DNA of 5,028 nucleotides, taken from Christensenella sp. UBA4651 (GTDB lineage Bacteria; Bacillota; Clostridia; Christensenellales; UBA1242). This document shows positions 1-5,028 of this stretch, in pieces. Below the pieces are notes generated by a model. The model saw only the letters and a list, made by a program, of their open reading frames with translations. It was not told where the DNA came from and made no database searches. The DNA lies in contig DHMD01000044.1 in the NCBI GenBank assembly GCA_002405615.1, positions 1 to 5,028 on the forward strand. Reading direction: 5' to 3'. Position 1 is the stretch's first letter. Every line of letters starts with the position of its first letter. Position numbers and translations under genes: made by a program.

Positions 1-250
1 GCTTTGCCACCAAATAAGTTTGCCCACGGTCGAGGACGATGTCGCCCTCTCTAAAACTCACACGAATCGAACCGTCTTTCTCAGTAATCTCATCGTGCTT
101 GGTATAGCGTACATCTTTGCGGATATACACACCATCAACCACATCACCGTCCTTTTTACGATGACGAACAATCGCACTAATAACCCAAGCGAGTGCCACG
201 ACTACCAGCACCGCACCGACCGCAATCAGTGCAATTTCACTCCAATCCAT
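1..250 (-). CDS. Small membrane protein of unknown function, 3' end cut by window edge
   Basis: An open frame begins at the ATG at 250 (reverse strand) and runs without a stop off the left edge, giving 83 visible residues. It opens with MDWSEIALIAVGAVLVVVAL, and residues about 6-28 form one strongly hydrophobic membrane helix. A basic stop-transfer stretch (RHRKK) follows, then a polar, charged region that ends near VLDRGQTYLVAK. The short N-terminus and the basic residues after the helix suggest a single-pass protein with its N-terminus outside and the rest in the cytosol. The start is well supported: an AAAGGAA ribosome binding site lies 9 bases upstream, and a good promoter sits just beyond it. 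It is therefore probably a separate transcription unit from the zinc-ribbon gene before it. I do not recognise the family and assign no function. Confidence 0.72.
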   Translation of the reverse strand, partial: MDWSEIALIAVGAVLVVVALAWVISAIVRHRKKDGDVVDGVYIRKDVRYTKHDEITEKDGSIRVSFREGDIVLDRGQTYLVAK

Positions 251-258
251 ACACCTAA

Positions 259-265
259 TTCCTTT
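259..265 (-). promoter_or_regulatory. Ribosome binding site of the small membrane protein
   Basis: AAAGGAA on the minus strand, with its core 9 bases before the ATG at 250. It fixes the start of a gene whose 3' end is not visible. Confidence 0.65.
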
Positions 266-278
266 TTGTTTTTTTATA

Positions 279-307
279 ATTATACAGTTTTTGTAGGTTA
301 TTTACAA
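279..307 (-). promoter_or_regulatory. Sigma-A/sigma-70-like promoter for the small membrane protein
   Basis: On the minus strand a TTGTAA -35 box (302-307) and a perfect TATAAT -10 box (279-284) are separated by 17 bases. Transcription would begin near 272, leaving a leader of about 20 bases that contains the ribosome binding site. The -35 box matches TTGACA at four of six positions. Confidence 0.6.
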
Positions 308-308
308 A
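290..308. promoter_or_regulatory. Possible operator: inverted repeat over the -35 box
   Basis: TTTGTA and TACAAA form perfect 6-base arms around a 7-base centre. The repeat covers the -35 box of the promoter at 279-307, which is a plausible repressor site. The region is very AT-rich, so chance is a real alternative. Confidence 0.22.
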
Positions 309-425
309 TATTTTTAATATATTTTCTATAATTTCTCTGCTTTTTGATAGCAAATTTGCAGAAAAATTCAACAAAAATGCCCAAAAAAATCAAAATAAAT
401 CAAAAAATCAAATCCTTTCTCTTGC
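309..425. other. AT-rich gap downstream of the zinc-ribbon gene
   Basis: Just after the stop of the zinc-ribbon gene, the transcript would contain three closely spaced TTGATTTT-type repeats (about 387-414), ending in a seven-T run before GGGC. A 10-base palindrome GCAAATTTGC (350-359) lies further on, inside a weak TCTGC/GCAGA inverted repeat with a long loop. None of these makes a stable GC-rich hairpin followed by Ts, so I do not call a terminator. I see no small gene here. Confidence 0.4.
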
Positions 426-1625
426 TTAATCCCCCAAATACATAGCGAGGAACACAACACCAGCGACAAACAAGATACCCAAAATCACCGCCAAAGTAAC
501 CTTAAAAGGACTCAACGGAGTCTTGCCCGTAACTTTACCATTTTCGCCATTAACATAAAAATTATACAGCTTCCCCTTGTATGTGTGGTGTCCGACATAG
601 ACAGGCACTAGCACATACTTGTACTTTTGCTTCAAATACGCCGTCTTTACATTCAAATAATCTTTGGTATCGTAGTGGTAACGGCTCAAAATCTTACGCT
701 CAATCTGCGCGCTCATCAAGTCCTTACCCTCTTCCCAACAAGCCTTACCGTCCTTGTTGTAGGTACTAGCCTTGAACCCACGCAAATACTTATCAGTATA
801 CGCAGGGGCAGTATTGGTGCTAAAAGGCGAAATCTTGTTTAGAGTAGTGGTCGTAATCGCACTACTCGCCTGCACGAGCAAATCATCAAAATTAACATCG
901 ATATTACCGCTCACATGGAAATACCTTGTATGTGACCCCTTGTCCGTACGCACAGTTTCACCTAGCCGCCCCTCATAACTCGACTTTGTTTCGCTATCAA
1001 ATGTAAACACAGGGTTATATACACCGTGAATATTCTCTGGTCTAGCACTCTGCTTAAAAGCCCTCGGTGCAAAAAATCTCTTTTTGACCCATTTGAGCGC
1101 ACATTCCGCCACCTTTTCCACAGGCATCTTGAAAGGCACAACCCCCTGTGGTTTGAGTCCTGGCAGTTCCTCCGTCTTGATTATGTGCGAAGTACCACAA
1201 AACGGACAAGTATGAGCCACATCTTGCTTGCTAATTATCTGCTTTGCACCACAAGTCTGACAACGATAAACATCAGCCTCTTTCCACACAGTCGCCTGCG
1301 TCAACAGCCCGTCAATATCTTGTTCGGTTACCGTACTCTCGTTAGCAATGTCAAAAGTTCCCCCACAGTAAAGGCACTTTGTTTTTTGCAATTTCGCATC
1401 AAAAACTGTTTCCCCACCACAATTCGGACACTTTTGAATAGAAGTAGCCACGCTCTCATCAGAATACAACTTTTCATCGATAGTTTTCTTCTTTTGGGGC
1501 GATTTCGCCTCCTCTCTCGACAGTTCGGCAGAGTTTACTTGTGTCTGTGATGAGGCATCTACAACCTCACTCTCATCTACCGCTCCGCTTTCTACCTCGT
1601 CCTTGACTTCATCTGTGTAAATCAT
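426..1625 (-). CDS. YdjG-like zinc-ribbon protein with C-terminal membrane anchor
   Basis: A 399-aa protein. Residues 1-60 are acidic, polar and probably disordered. Two zinc ribbons follow: C66/C69 with C84/C87 (KCPNCGG, KCLYCGG) and C122/C125 with C140/C143 (RCQTCGA, TCPFCGT). A mixed alpha/beta region comes next, ending in the family signature YNFYVNGENGKVTGKTPLS (354-372), and a single membrane helix lies at about 375-396, close to the end. The protein therefore looks tail-anchored, with its ribbons in the cytosol. The architecture matches B. subtilis YdjG, from the envelope-stress operon pspA-ydjGHI; relatives are often mislabelled as a primosomal or RNA polymerase zinc-ribbon protein. 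Its ATG overlaps the stop of the SPFH gene (ATGA at 1622-1625) and has no clear ribosome binding site, so translation is probably coupled. By inference it anchors the SPFH partner at the membrane. A DNA-binding role is unlikely. Family confidence is good; exact function is unproven. Confidence 0.83.
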   Translation of the reverse strand: MIYTDEVKDEVESGAVDESEVVDASSQTQVNSAELSREEAKSPQKKKTIDEKLYSDESVATSIQKCPNCGGETVFDAKLQKTKCLYCGGTFDIANESTVTEQDIDGLLTQATVWKEADVYRCQTCGAKQIISKQDVAHTCPFCGTSHIIKTEELPGLKPQGVVPFKMPVEKVAECALKWVKKRFFAPRAFKQSARPENIHGVYNPVFTFDSETKSSYEGRLGETVRTDKGSHTRYFHVSGNIDVNFDDLLVQASSAITTTTLNKISPFSTNTAPAYTDKYLRGFKASTYNKDGKACWEEGKDLMSAQIERKILSRYHYDTKDYLNVKTAYLKQKYKYVLVPVYVGHHTYKGKLYNFYVNGENGKVTGKTPLSPFKVTLAVILGILFVAGVVFLAMYLGD

Positions 1626-2644
1626 TTTAATTTAGTTCCACACTCCGCACAGAATTTTGCGTTTGCCTTGACTTCAACTCCACAGTTTGGACAAGTTGGC
1701 TTCATATTCTGACCACATTCAGGACAAAACTTTGCATTTGCAGGCACATTCGCACCACAAACAGGGCAAACTTTACCAGCAACCGCAGAAGCGTTGTTCA
1801 TTTGCTGCATATTTTGGGCGAAAATGTTACCCATTCCCATACCCATACCGAGTCCCATACCAGCCCCCATTGTGCCGCCAGCAGCGCCCGGATTCTTTGC
1901 CGCCTCTTTCATAGCATCCAAAGTCTCGACCTGGGTATATACATCGAGGTTTTTACGCAAAACACCCATACTAGCATTTTTGTCGAGTGCTTTTTCAATT
2001 TCCTCAGGAAGCGAGAAGTTCTCAAACACAAACTTTGTGAGTTTCAGACCGATTGCCTTAAAGTCGTCCGCAACCTTGTCCTCCACGATTTTTGACATCT
2101 CCTGCAAGTTCCCCGCCATATCGAGAATAGGTATCTGACTTTCGCCGATAACATCGCTAATTCCCGCAACGACAAAACTACGCAAGTAGTCCACAATCTC
2201 GTCCGAGTTGAATTGTACATTTGTACCACTCAAATTCTGCATAAACACATACGCATCATCCACCTTGAACGAGTAGTTACCGAACGCACGCACACGCACC
2301 GCACCGTAATCTCTATCCCTAATCAAAATCGGATTAACCGTACCCCATTTTTGGTTGGTAAACTGCTTGGTATTTACAAAATAAATGTCCGATTTGAAAG
2401 GCGTCTCAAAGCCGTACTTCCACGACATCAACTTTGTCAAAACTGGAATATTGTCTGTCGTCAATTTGTAGTAGCCCGGCAAGAATACATCAGCCAAACG
2501 CCCCTTGTCTACAAAAATAGCAACCTGACTCTCACGAACAGTCAACACAGAACCCTTGTTGATTTGGTCCTTTGTTACAGGAAATTTATAAACAATCAAA
2601 TTACTGCTGGTATCCACCCATTCAATATTTTTTAGAATTCCCAT
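1622..2644 (-). CDS. YdjI-like SPFH-domain protein with two C-terminal zinc ribbons
   Basis: A 340-aa protein. Residues about 25-230 form an SPFH/Band-7 domain of the bacterial 'virion core protein' (YdjI) type. Visible landmarks are the VRESQVAIFVDKGR strand, FLPGYYKL, and the helical region after IVDYLRSFV that ends in FENFSLPEEIEKAL. A Gly/Met-rich linker (about 252-272, including GMGLGMGMGMG) leads to two tandem zinc ribbons, C293/C296 with C307/C310 and C318/C321 with C332/C335, both spaced CxxC-10-CxxC. There is no membrane helix, unlike classical flotillins, so membrane placement should depend on a partner. The next gene, a tail-anchored zinc-ribbon protein overlapping by ATGA, is the obvious candidate, as YdjG is for YdjI in B. 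subtilis. SPFH proteins form oligomeric scaffolds on membranes. The length is close to YdjI (about 320 aa). The ATG at 2644 follows a strong AGAGGAGA site. Confidence 0.87.
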   Translation of the reverse strand: MGILKNIEWVDTSSNLIVYKFPVTKDQINKGSVLTVRESQVAIFVDKGRLADVFLPGYYKLTTDNIPVLTKLMSWKYGFETPFKSDIYFVNTKQFTNQKWGTVNPILIRDRDYGAVRVRAFGNYSFKVDDAYVFMQNLSGTNVQFNSDEIVDYLRSFVVAGISDVIGESQIPILDMAGNLQEMSKIVEDKVADDFKAIGLKLTKFVFENFSLPEEIEKALDKNASMGVLRKNLDVYTQVETLDAMKEAAKNPGAAGGTMGAGMGLGMGMGMGNIFAQNMQQMNNASAVAGKVCPVCGANVPANAKFCPECGQNMKPTCPNCGVEVKANAKFCAECGTKLK

Positions 2645-2650
2645 AATGTA

Positions 2651-2658
2651 TCTCCTCT
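2651..2658 (-). promoter_or_regulatory. Strong ribosome binding site of the SPFH gene
   Basis: AGAGGAGA on the minus strand, 6 bases before the ATG at 2644. This is a near-consensus Shine-Dalgarno sequence. It contrasts with the lack of a clear site before the overlapping downstream gene. Confidence 0.75.
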
Positions 2659-2679
2659 ATAATTTATGCACACATTATA
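2658..2679. promoter_or_regulatory. Weak inverted repeat between -10 box and RBS
   Basis: TATAAT and ATTATA form 6-base arms around a 10-base centre. One arm is the -10 box itself and the other lies in the leader. An operator is possible, but these are common AT-rich words and the support is slight. Confidence 0.12.
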
Positions 2680-2702
2680 ACATACTTTGTTAAATTTTCC
2701 AA
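2674..2702 (-). promoter_or_regulatory. Promoter of the SPFH/zinc-ribbon operon
   Basis: Minus-strand TTGGAA (-35, 2697-2702), a 17-base spacer and TATAAT (-10, 2674-2679), preceded by TGT as an extended -10. Transcription would begin near 2667 with a leader of about 22 bases. This is a housekeeping-type promoter. I do not see the TGAAAC...CGTA pattern expected for a sigma-W promoter, which drives the B. subtilis relatives. Confidence 0.6.
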
Positions 2703-2771
2703 ATATATGAGCAAAAAATTCGCAAAAAGAAAAGACATTTAGGTAATGCCCCCTTTGCCTCTTTTTATTCA

Positions 2772-3371
2772 TTATCTAGATTGAATATTCTCGTTTATGC
2801 TCTCAATTGTCTTTTTTTTACTCACATCACGAGCAATCTGCACATATTTGCCAAGTTTCTGCACTGCACTGTGTACAAAAGTATTGCTAGTCGCCATACT
2901 CATATCACGCAAAACCCTAGCACGCTCGACAAAATTTCTAGCCCAGTCATCACTTTGCGCCAAAGAATTGACCAGCACCTCATTTAGCCCACGCACCTGT
3001 GCCTTGCCTATTTGCGGGTTGCACGCATTGATAGCACGCAAAGCGCCCACGCTACCGACCTGCCCCGCCTGATTGTCGATATTTGTTTCCAATTGATTGT
3101 TTAGGTAGCCATTCTTGTCAAAAATCTGACCAGAAGTCAAAATTTTGCTAACCATAACATTGGTTGCCAAATCACTACGCAAACCTTGCGTAACATCTAC
3201 CATAGTAAAGCCAACTTTACTCTCCCCTGGACGAGCAGCAGCCTCCTCACTCTTGTTGTACGCAAAAGCAAAAGCACCGTTACCCATTTCGCCCATAGGG
3301 GTCTGCTCACAAATCGTAGCGAGCGCCATAACCTCAGATGTTGCCTCAAAACCTTCTCTATCAAAGTCCAT
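2772..3371 (-). CDS. Conserved-looking hypothetical cytosolic protein, 199 aa, unknown family
   Basis: I do not recognise this protein. The start is set at the ATG at 3371 (MDFDREGFEA). A TTG two codons upstream would lie only 3 bases from the AAGGAG site, whereas the ATG is 9 bases away. The protein has no signal peptide or membrane helix and only two cysteines (C21, C117). The N-terminal third contains TPMGEMGNGAFAFAYN (about 24-39) and a charged patch KSEEAAARPGESK. The middle carries an Asn/Gln/Gly-rich stretch, NNQLETNIDNQAGQVGSVGA (91-110). The C-terminal third is predicted to be helical and basic (WARNFVERARVLRDM at 143-157, ending KKKTIESINENIQSR). A good RBS and an own promoter show that it is a real gene. 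It lies directly upstream of the SPFH operon on the same strand, so a functional link is possible but not shown. Confidence 0.72.
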   Translation of the reverse strand: MDFDREGFEATSEVMALATICEQTPMGEMGNGAFAFAYNKSEEAAARPGESKVGFTMVDVTQGLRSDLATNVMVSKILTSGQIFDKNGYLNNQLETNIDNQAGQVGSVGALRAINACNPQIGKAQVRGLNEVLVNSLAQSDDWARNFVERARVLRDMSMATSNTFVHSAVQKLGKYVQIARDVSKKKTIESINENIQSR

Positions 3372-3380
3372 AAACAAAAT

Positions 3381-3386
3381 CTCCTT
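3381..3386 (-). promoter_or_regulatory. Ribosome binding site that decides the start of the 199-aa protein
   Basis: AAGGAG on the minus strand, 9 bases from the ATG at 3371. It favours this ATG over the in-frame TTG at 3377, which would be only 3 bases away. Confidence 0.7.
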
Positions 3387-3394
3387 AGTTCATC

Positions 3395-3410
3395 GTTAAA
3401 GGATTTTAAC
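3395..3410. promoter_or_regulatory. Possible operator: GTTAAA-N4-TTTAAC palindrome over the -10 box
   Basis: Perfect 6-base arms around a 4-base centre, 16 bases in total. The repeat covers the -10 box (3403-3408) and runs towards the transcription start of the 199-aa gene. Size and position suit a dimeric repressor, but no regulator is identified in the window. Confidence 0.3.
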
Positions 3411-3431
3411 ACATTTTACCCAAAAAGTCCA
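3403..3431 (-). promoter_or_regulatory. Promoter of the 199-aa hypothetical gene
   Basis: Minus-strand TGGACT (-35, 3426-3431), a 17-base spacer and TAAAAT (-10, 3403-3408) with an extended TGT just upstream. Each hexamer departs from consensus, but the spacing and the extended -10 support it. The leader would be about 25 bases. Confidence 0.45.
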
Positions 3432-3437
3432 TACTTT

Positions 3438-3467
3438 AATTTAATTTTTTGTGAAATTTAATTTTTT
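3438..3467. repeat. Short AT-rich direct repeat upstream of the hypothetical gene's promoter
   Basis: AATTTAATTTTTT occurs at 3438-3450 and again at 3455-3467, giving a 17-base period. It lies just upstream of the -35 box, where an AT-rich UP-like element or bent DNA could act. It may be simple low-complexity sequence. Confidence 0.35.
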
Positions 3468-3535
3468 TCCGATTTTTTTATTCCGCTCAAAAATGAAATT
3501 AAATATCCTTATTTTCTCTCGAACACCCAAAACAC

Positions 3536-3895
3536 CTACTCCTTGTTCACAGCAGTAATCACGACATCAGCCCCAGTGTTGCAGACATTCTCAACCAAAA
3601 CACCACCAAATTGCTTTTCTTTTGGTTCGGACGCAGTATGGATAGCACGCAAAACCTCAAAATACTTAATCTTGTCCACCGCCTTTGAGGTGCGCACTGC
3701 GAGCGTACCGCCGCCGCTCAACCGATAAACGGCAGTGATTGTACGCATAGGATTGATAAATTCTTGTTTACCATATTCCGCCCCACGAGGACAAGAATTC
3801 CCCTCAACTACGACCTCGCCCTTAACTTTCTTTACTGTCAAATGGCACCCAATCGGGCAACAAATACACACCGTTTCTAGAACTCTATCACTCAT
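3536..3895 (-). CDS. DUF1667 protein, probable Fe-S partner of the FAD oxidoreductase
   Basis: A 119-aa cytosolic protein of the DUF1667 family. The N-terminus holds the cysteine set C10-x2-C13-x3-C17 and C35 (CICCPIGC, then GNSCPRGAEYG). This resembles the 4Fe-4S binding pattern at the start of molybdopterin oxidoreductases, although no molybdopterin domain follows. The C-terminal half has the family ending GGVLVENVCNTGADVVIT (97-114). The full length is typical of the family. The gene follows the FAD oxidoreductase with an ATGA overlap (3892-3895) and has its own GAGG site 7 bases upstream, so the two should be made together. Members of this family are encoded beside GlpA/GlpO-like glycerol-3-phosphate dehydrogenases, and an electron-transfer role is inferred from that context and the cysteines. 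C12 and C105 are additional cysteines outside the core motif. The biochemical role is not established. Confidence 0.85.
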   Translation of the reverse strand: MSDRVLETVCICCPIGCHLTVKKVKGEVVVEGNSCPRGAEYGKQEFINPMRTITAVYRLSGGGTLAVRTSKAVDKIKYFEVLRAIHTASEPKEKQFGGVLVENVCNTGADVVITAVNKE

Positions 3896-5028
3896 TTTAT
3901 AACCTCGATTTCAAAATAAAGTTTGCCGTCCACGATTTTTGACTTGTCGACAGGGATAGTTTGCATTTCTCCAGCAGTAACAGCAGGGCAAGGCTTGCGA
4001 CTAATCTCCACACCACCACTAATCGCCTTGATAATAACTCTCTTATAATTCTTGTTGACTCTGAAACTAATCTGCACCACACCCTCGCCTGTATCGTGGA
4101 TATATTTTGGAGCGGTATACTTGATATGCTCGTCAAATTCCACCTTTAATTTAGGAGCGTCAATCGGCAGTTTACCCAGAGCAAACCTACCCGCAGCATT
4201 TCCTGCCGCCTCGCCCTCACGAGAGACATTATCCACCAAATCATTGACATGCAGCACATTGCCCGCCAAAAACAGCCCTTGCACATTAGTCATAAAATAC
4301 TCGTCCACCGTATAACTGTTAGTAGCAGTACACCATTCCAACCCCAAGCCCGACACGACCTCATTTTCGGGTTGCAAACCGACCGACAATAGCAAAGTAT
4401 CGCACTCGACAAACTTTTCTAACTCTCGTATTGGCTGTAATCTCTCATTGACAGGGGCGACAAAAATTCCCTCCAATCTATCCTTACCGACCGTCCGAGT
4501 AACAGTAGTCGACAAATGCAGCGGTATTTCAAAATCATTTAGACACTGAGTAATATTCCTCGCTAAGCCTCCGCTTGCGGGCATAATTTCATACACGCCG
4601 ACAACCTTAGCCCCCTCGCAAGTAAGCCTCCTCGCCATAATCAGCCCAATATCGCCCGAACCCAAGATTGCTACCCGTTTACCGACATCTTTGCCGTCAA
4701 TATTGATGAGTTTTTGGGCGCAGCCCGCCGTATAAATTCCGCTAGGCCGAGAGCCACAGAGCATAATCGCCCCCGCTGGACGCTCTCTACACCCTTGCGC
4801 AAGAATTACAGCCTTGCACTCCACTTCCAGCAAATCTTCCCCGCACAGAGCCTCCACCACAAACCCCGATTGCGTCTTGGTAATACTATCAACAAAACAC
4901 CCCAAATGCGTAGAAATCAGCGGCTTGCCGCTAATCATATCTATCCAGCGGTGCGCATACTCAGGACCCGTCAATTCCTCATTAAACTTATGTAAGCCAA
5001 AACCGTTGTGTATGCACTGATTGAGTAT
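3892..5028 (-). CDS. FAD/NAD(P)-dependent oxidoreductase (GlpA/B-associated type), N-terminus missing
   Basis: The frame is open from the right edge, so the gene is cut at its 5' end; 378 residues are visible and the N-terminal FAD-binding GxGxxG segment lies outside. The TTG at 4974 is internal: the residues before it (ILNQCIHNGFGLHKFNEE) belong to the conserved family region. Visible landmarks, numbered from the edge, are VILAQGCRERPAGA (75-88), the NAD(P)-binding RVAILGSGDIG (118-128), and the second FAD contact GLFLAGNVLHVNDLVDNVSR (251-270), followed by GEAAGNAAGR. The last 90 residues or so form a beta-rich tail. This is the pyridine nucleotide-disulfide oxidoreductase fold, in the branch encoded with DUF1667 and a glycerol-3-phosphate dehydrogenase. 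It probably passes electrons between glycerol-3-phosphate oxidation and a nicotinamide or Fe-S carrier, a role inferred from context. C5, in NQCIHNG, may be a family cysteine near the flavin. It overlaps DUF1667 by ATGA. Confidence 0.86.
   Translation of the reverse strand: MLNQCIHNGFGLHKFNEELTGPEYAHRWIDMISGKPLISTHLGCFVDSITKTQSGFVVEALCGEDLLEVECKAVILAQGCRERPAGAIMLCGSRPSGIYTAGCAQKLINIDGKDVGKRVAILGSGDIGLIMARRLTCEGAKVVGVYEIMPASGGLARNITQCLNDFEIPLHLSTTVTRTVGKDRLEGIFVAPVNERLQPIRELEKFVECDTLLLSVGLQPENEVVSGLGLEWCTATNSYTVDEYFMTNVQGLFLAGNVLHVNDLVDNVSREGEAAGNAAGRFALGKLPIDAPKLKVEFDEHIKYTAPKYIHDTGEGVVQISFRVNKNYKRVIIKAISGGVEISRKPCPAVTAGEMQTIPVDKSKIVDGKLYFEIEVIK
3903..3906 (-). promoter_or_regulatory. Ribosome binding site of the DUF1667 gene inside the upstream coding region
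   Basis: GAGG on the minus strand, 7 bases before the ATG at 3895 and within the end of the oxidoreductase gene. It permits independent initiation in addition to coupling. Confidence 0.5.

Noticed and set aside
20..331. Plus-strand open frame of 103 codons at the left end
   Set aside because: It is antisense to the small membrane protein and continues into the AT-rich promoter gap, where its translation becomes low-complexity. The minus-strand frame has a good promoter and RBS.
337..361. TCTGC/GCAGA inverted repeat with internal GCAAATTTGC as a terminator
   Set aside because: The stem is about 5 base pairs with a loop near 17 bases, and no T-run follows it on the minus strand.
381..414. CRISPR-like or microsatellite array in the AATCAAAA repeats
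   Set aside because: The units are short, irregular and AT-only in character, with no spacers. This is low-complexity intergenic DNA.
1026..1550. Plus-strand open frame of 174 codons inside the zinc-ribbon gene
   Set aside because: It lies wholly antisense to a gene with clear domain motifs, and its translation shows no recognisable motif or balanced composition. It is a shadow of the real gene.
426..1625. Primosomal helicase or RNA polymerase subunit identity for the zinc-ribbon protein
   Set aside because: Only the zinc-ribbon cysteines are shared. There are no helicase motifs, and a C-terminal membrane helix is present.
2213..2635. Plus-strand open frame of 140 codons inside the SPFH gene
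   Set aside because: It is antisense to a confidently identified SPFH domain, and its translation has no domain features.
3375..3377. TTG as the start of the 199-aa protein
   Set aside because: It is only 3 bases from the AAGGAG site. The ATG at 3371 has normal 9-base spacing.
4972..4974. TTG as the start of the FAD oxidoreductase
   Set aside because: The frame stays open to the edge of the window, and the upstream residues (ILNQCIHNGFGLHKFNEE) look like the conserved family region. The true start lies outside the window.

Overview
The window is a block of bacterial chromosome in which every convincing gene lies on the minus strand. The organism is probably a low-to-moderate-GC Firmicutes/Clostridia-type bacterium. 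The evidence is AT-rich intergenic DNA, strong AGGAG-type ribosome binding sites, sigma-A/sigma-70-like promoters, TGA used as a stop, and gene families (YdjG/YdjI-like proteins, a FAD oxidoreductase paired with DUF1667) that are common in that group. This is inference; no rRNA or other taxonomic marker is present.

Layout in the direction of transcription (right to left). (1) 5028-3536: the 3' part of an FAD/NAD(P)-dependent oxidoreductase gene, cut by the window edge, followed with an ATGA overlap by a small DUF1667 iron-sulfur-type protein. This pair normally sits next to a GlpA/GlpO-type glycerol-3-phosphate dehydrogenase, which would lie beyond the right edge. (2) 3371-2772: a single 199-aa cytosolic protein that I do not recognise, with its own promoter, a strong RBS and a palindrome over its -10 box. 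(3) 2644-426: a two-gene operon with its own promoter. It encodes a YdjI-like SPFH protein ending in two zinc ribbons, then, with an ATGA overlap, a YdjG-like protein with two zinc ribbons and a C-terminal membrane anchor. (4) 250-1: the start of a small membrane protein with a good promoter and RBS, cut by the left edge.

The most interesting unit is the SPFH/zinc-ribbon pair. In Bacillus subtilis the homologous genes sit with pspA and ydjH in an envelope-stress operon, where the membrane-bound YdjG/YdjH help place the SPFH protein YdjI. Here neither a PspA nor a TPM-domain (YdjH) gene is present beside the pair, and an unknown gene sits immediately upstream. The three intergenic gaps are all under 180 bp and hold promoters and AT-rich DNA, with no clear hairpin terminators. 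I found no tRNA, rRNA, CRISPR array, insertion sequence or riboswitch.
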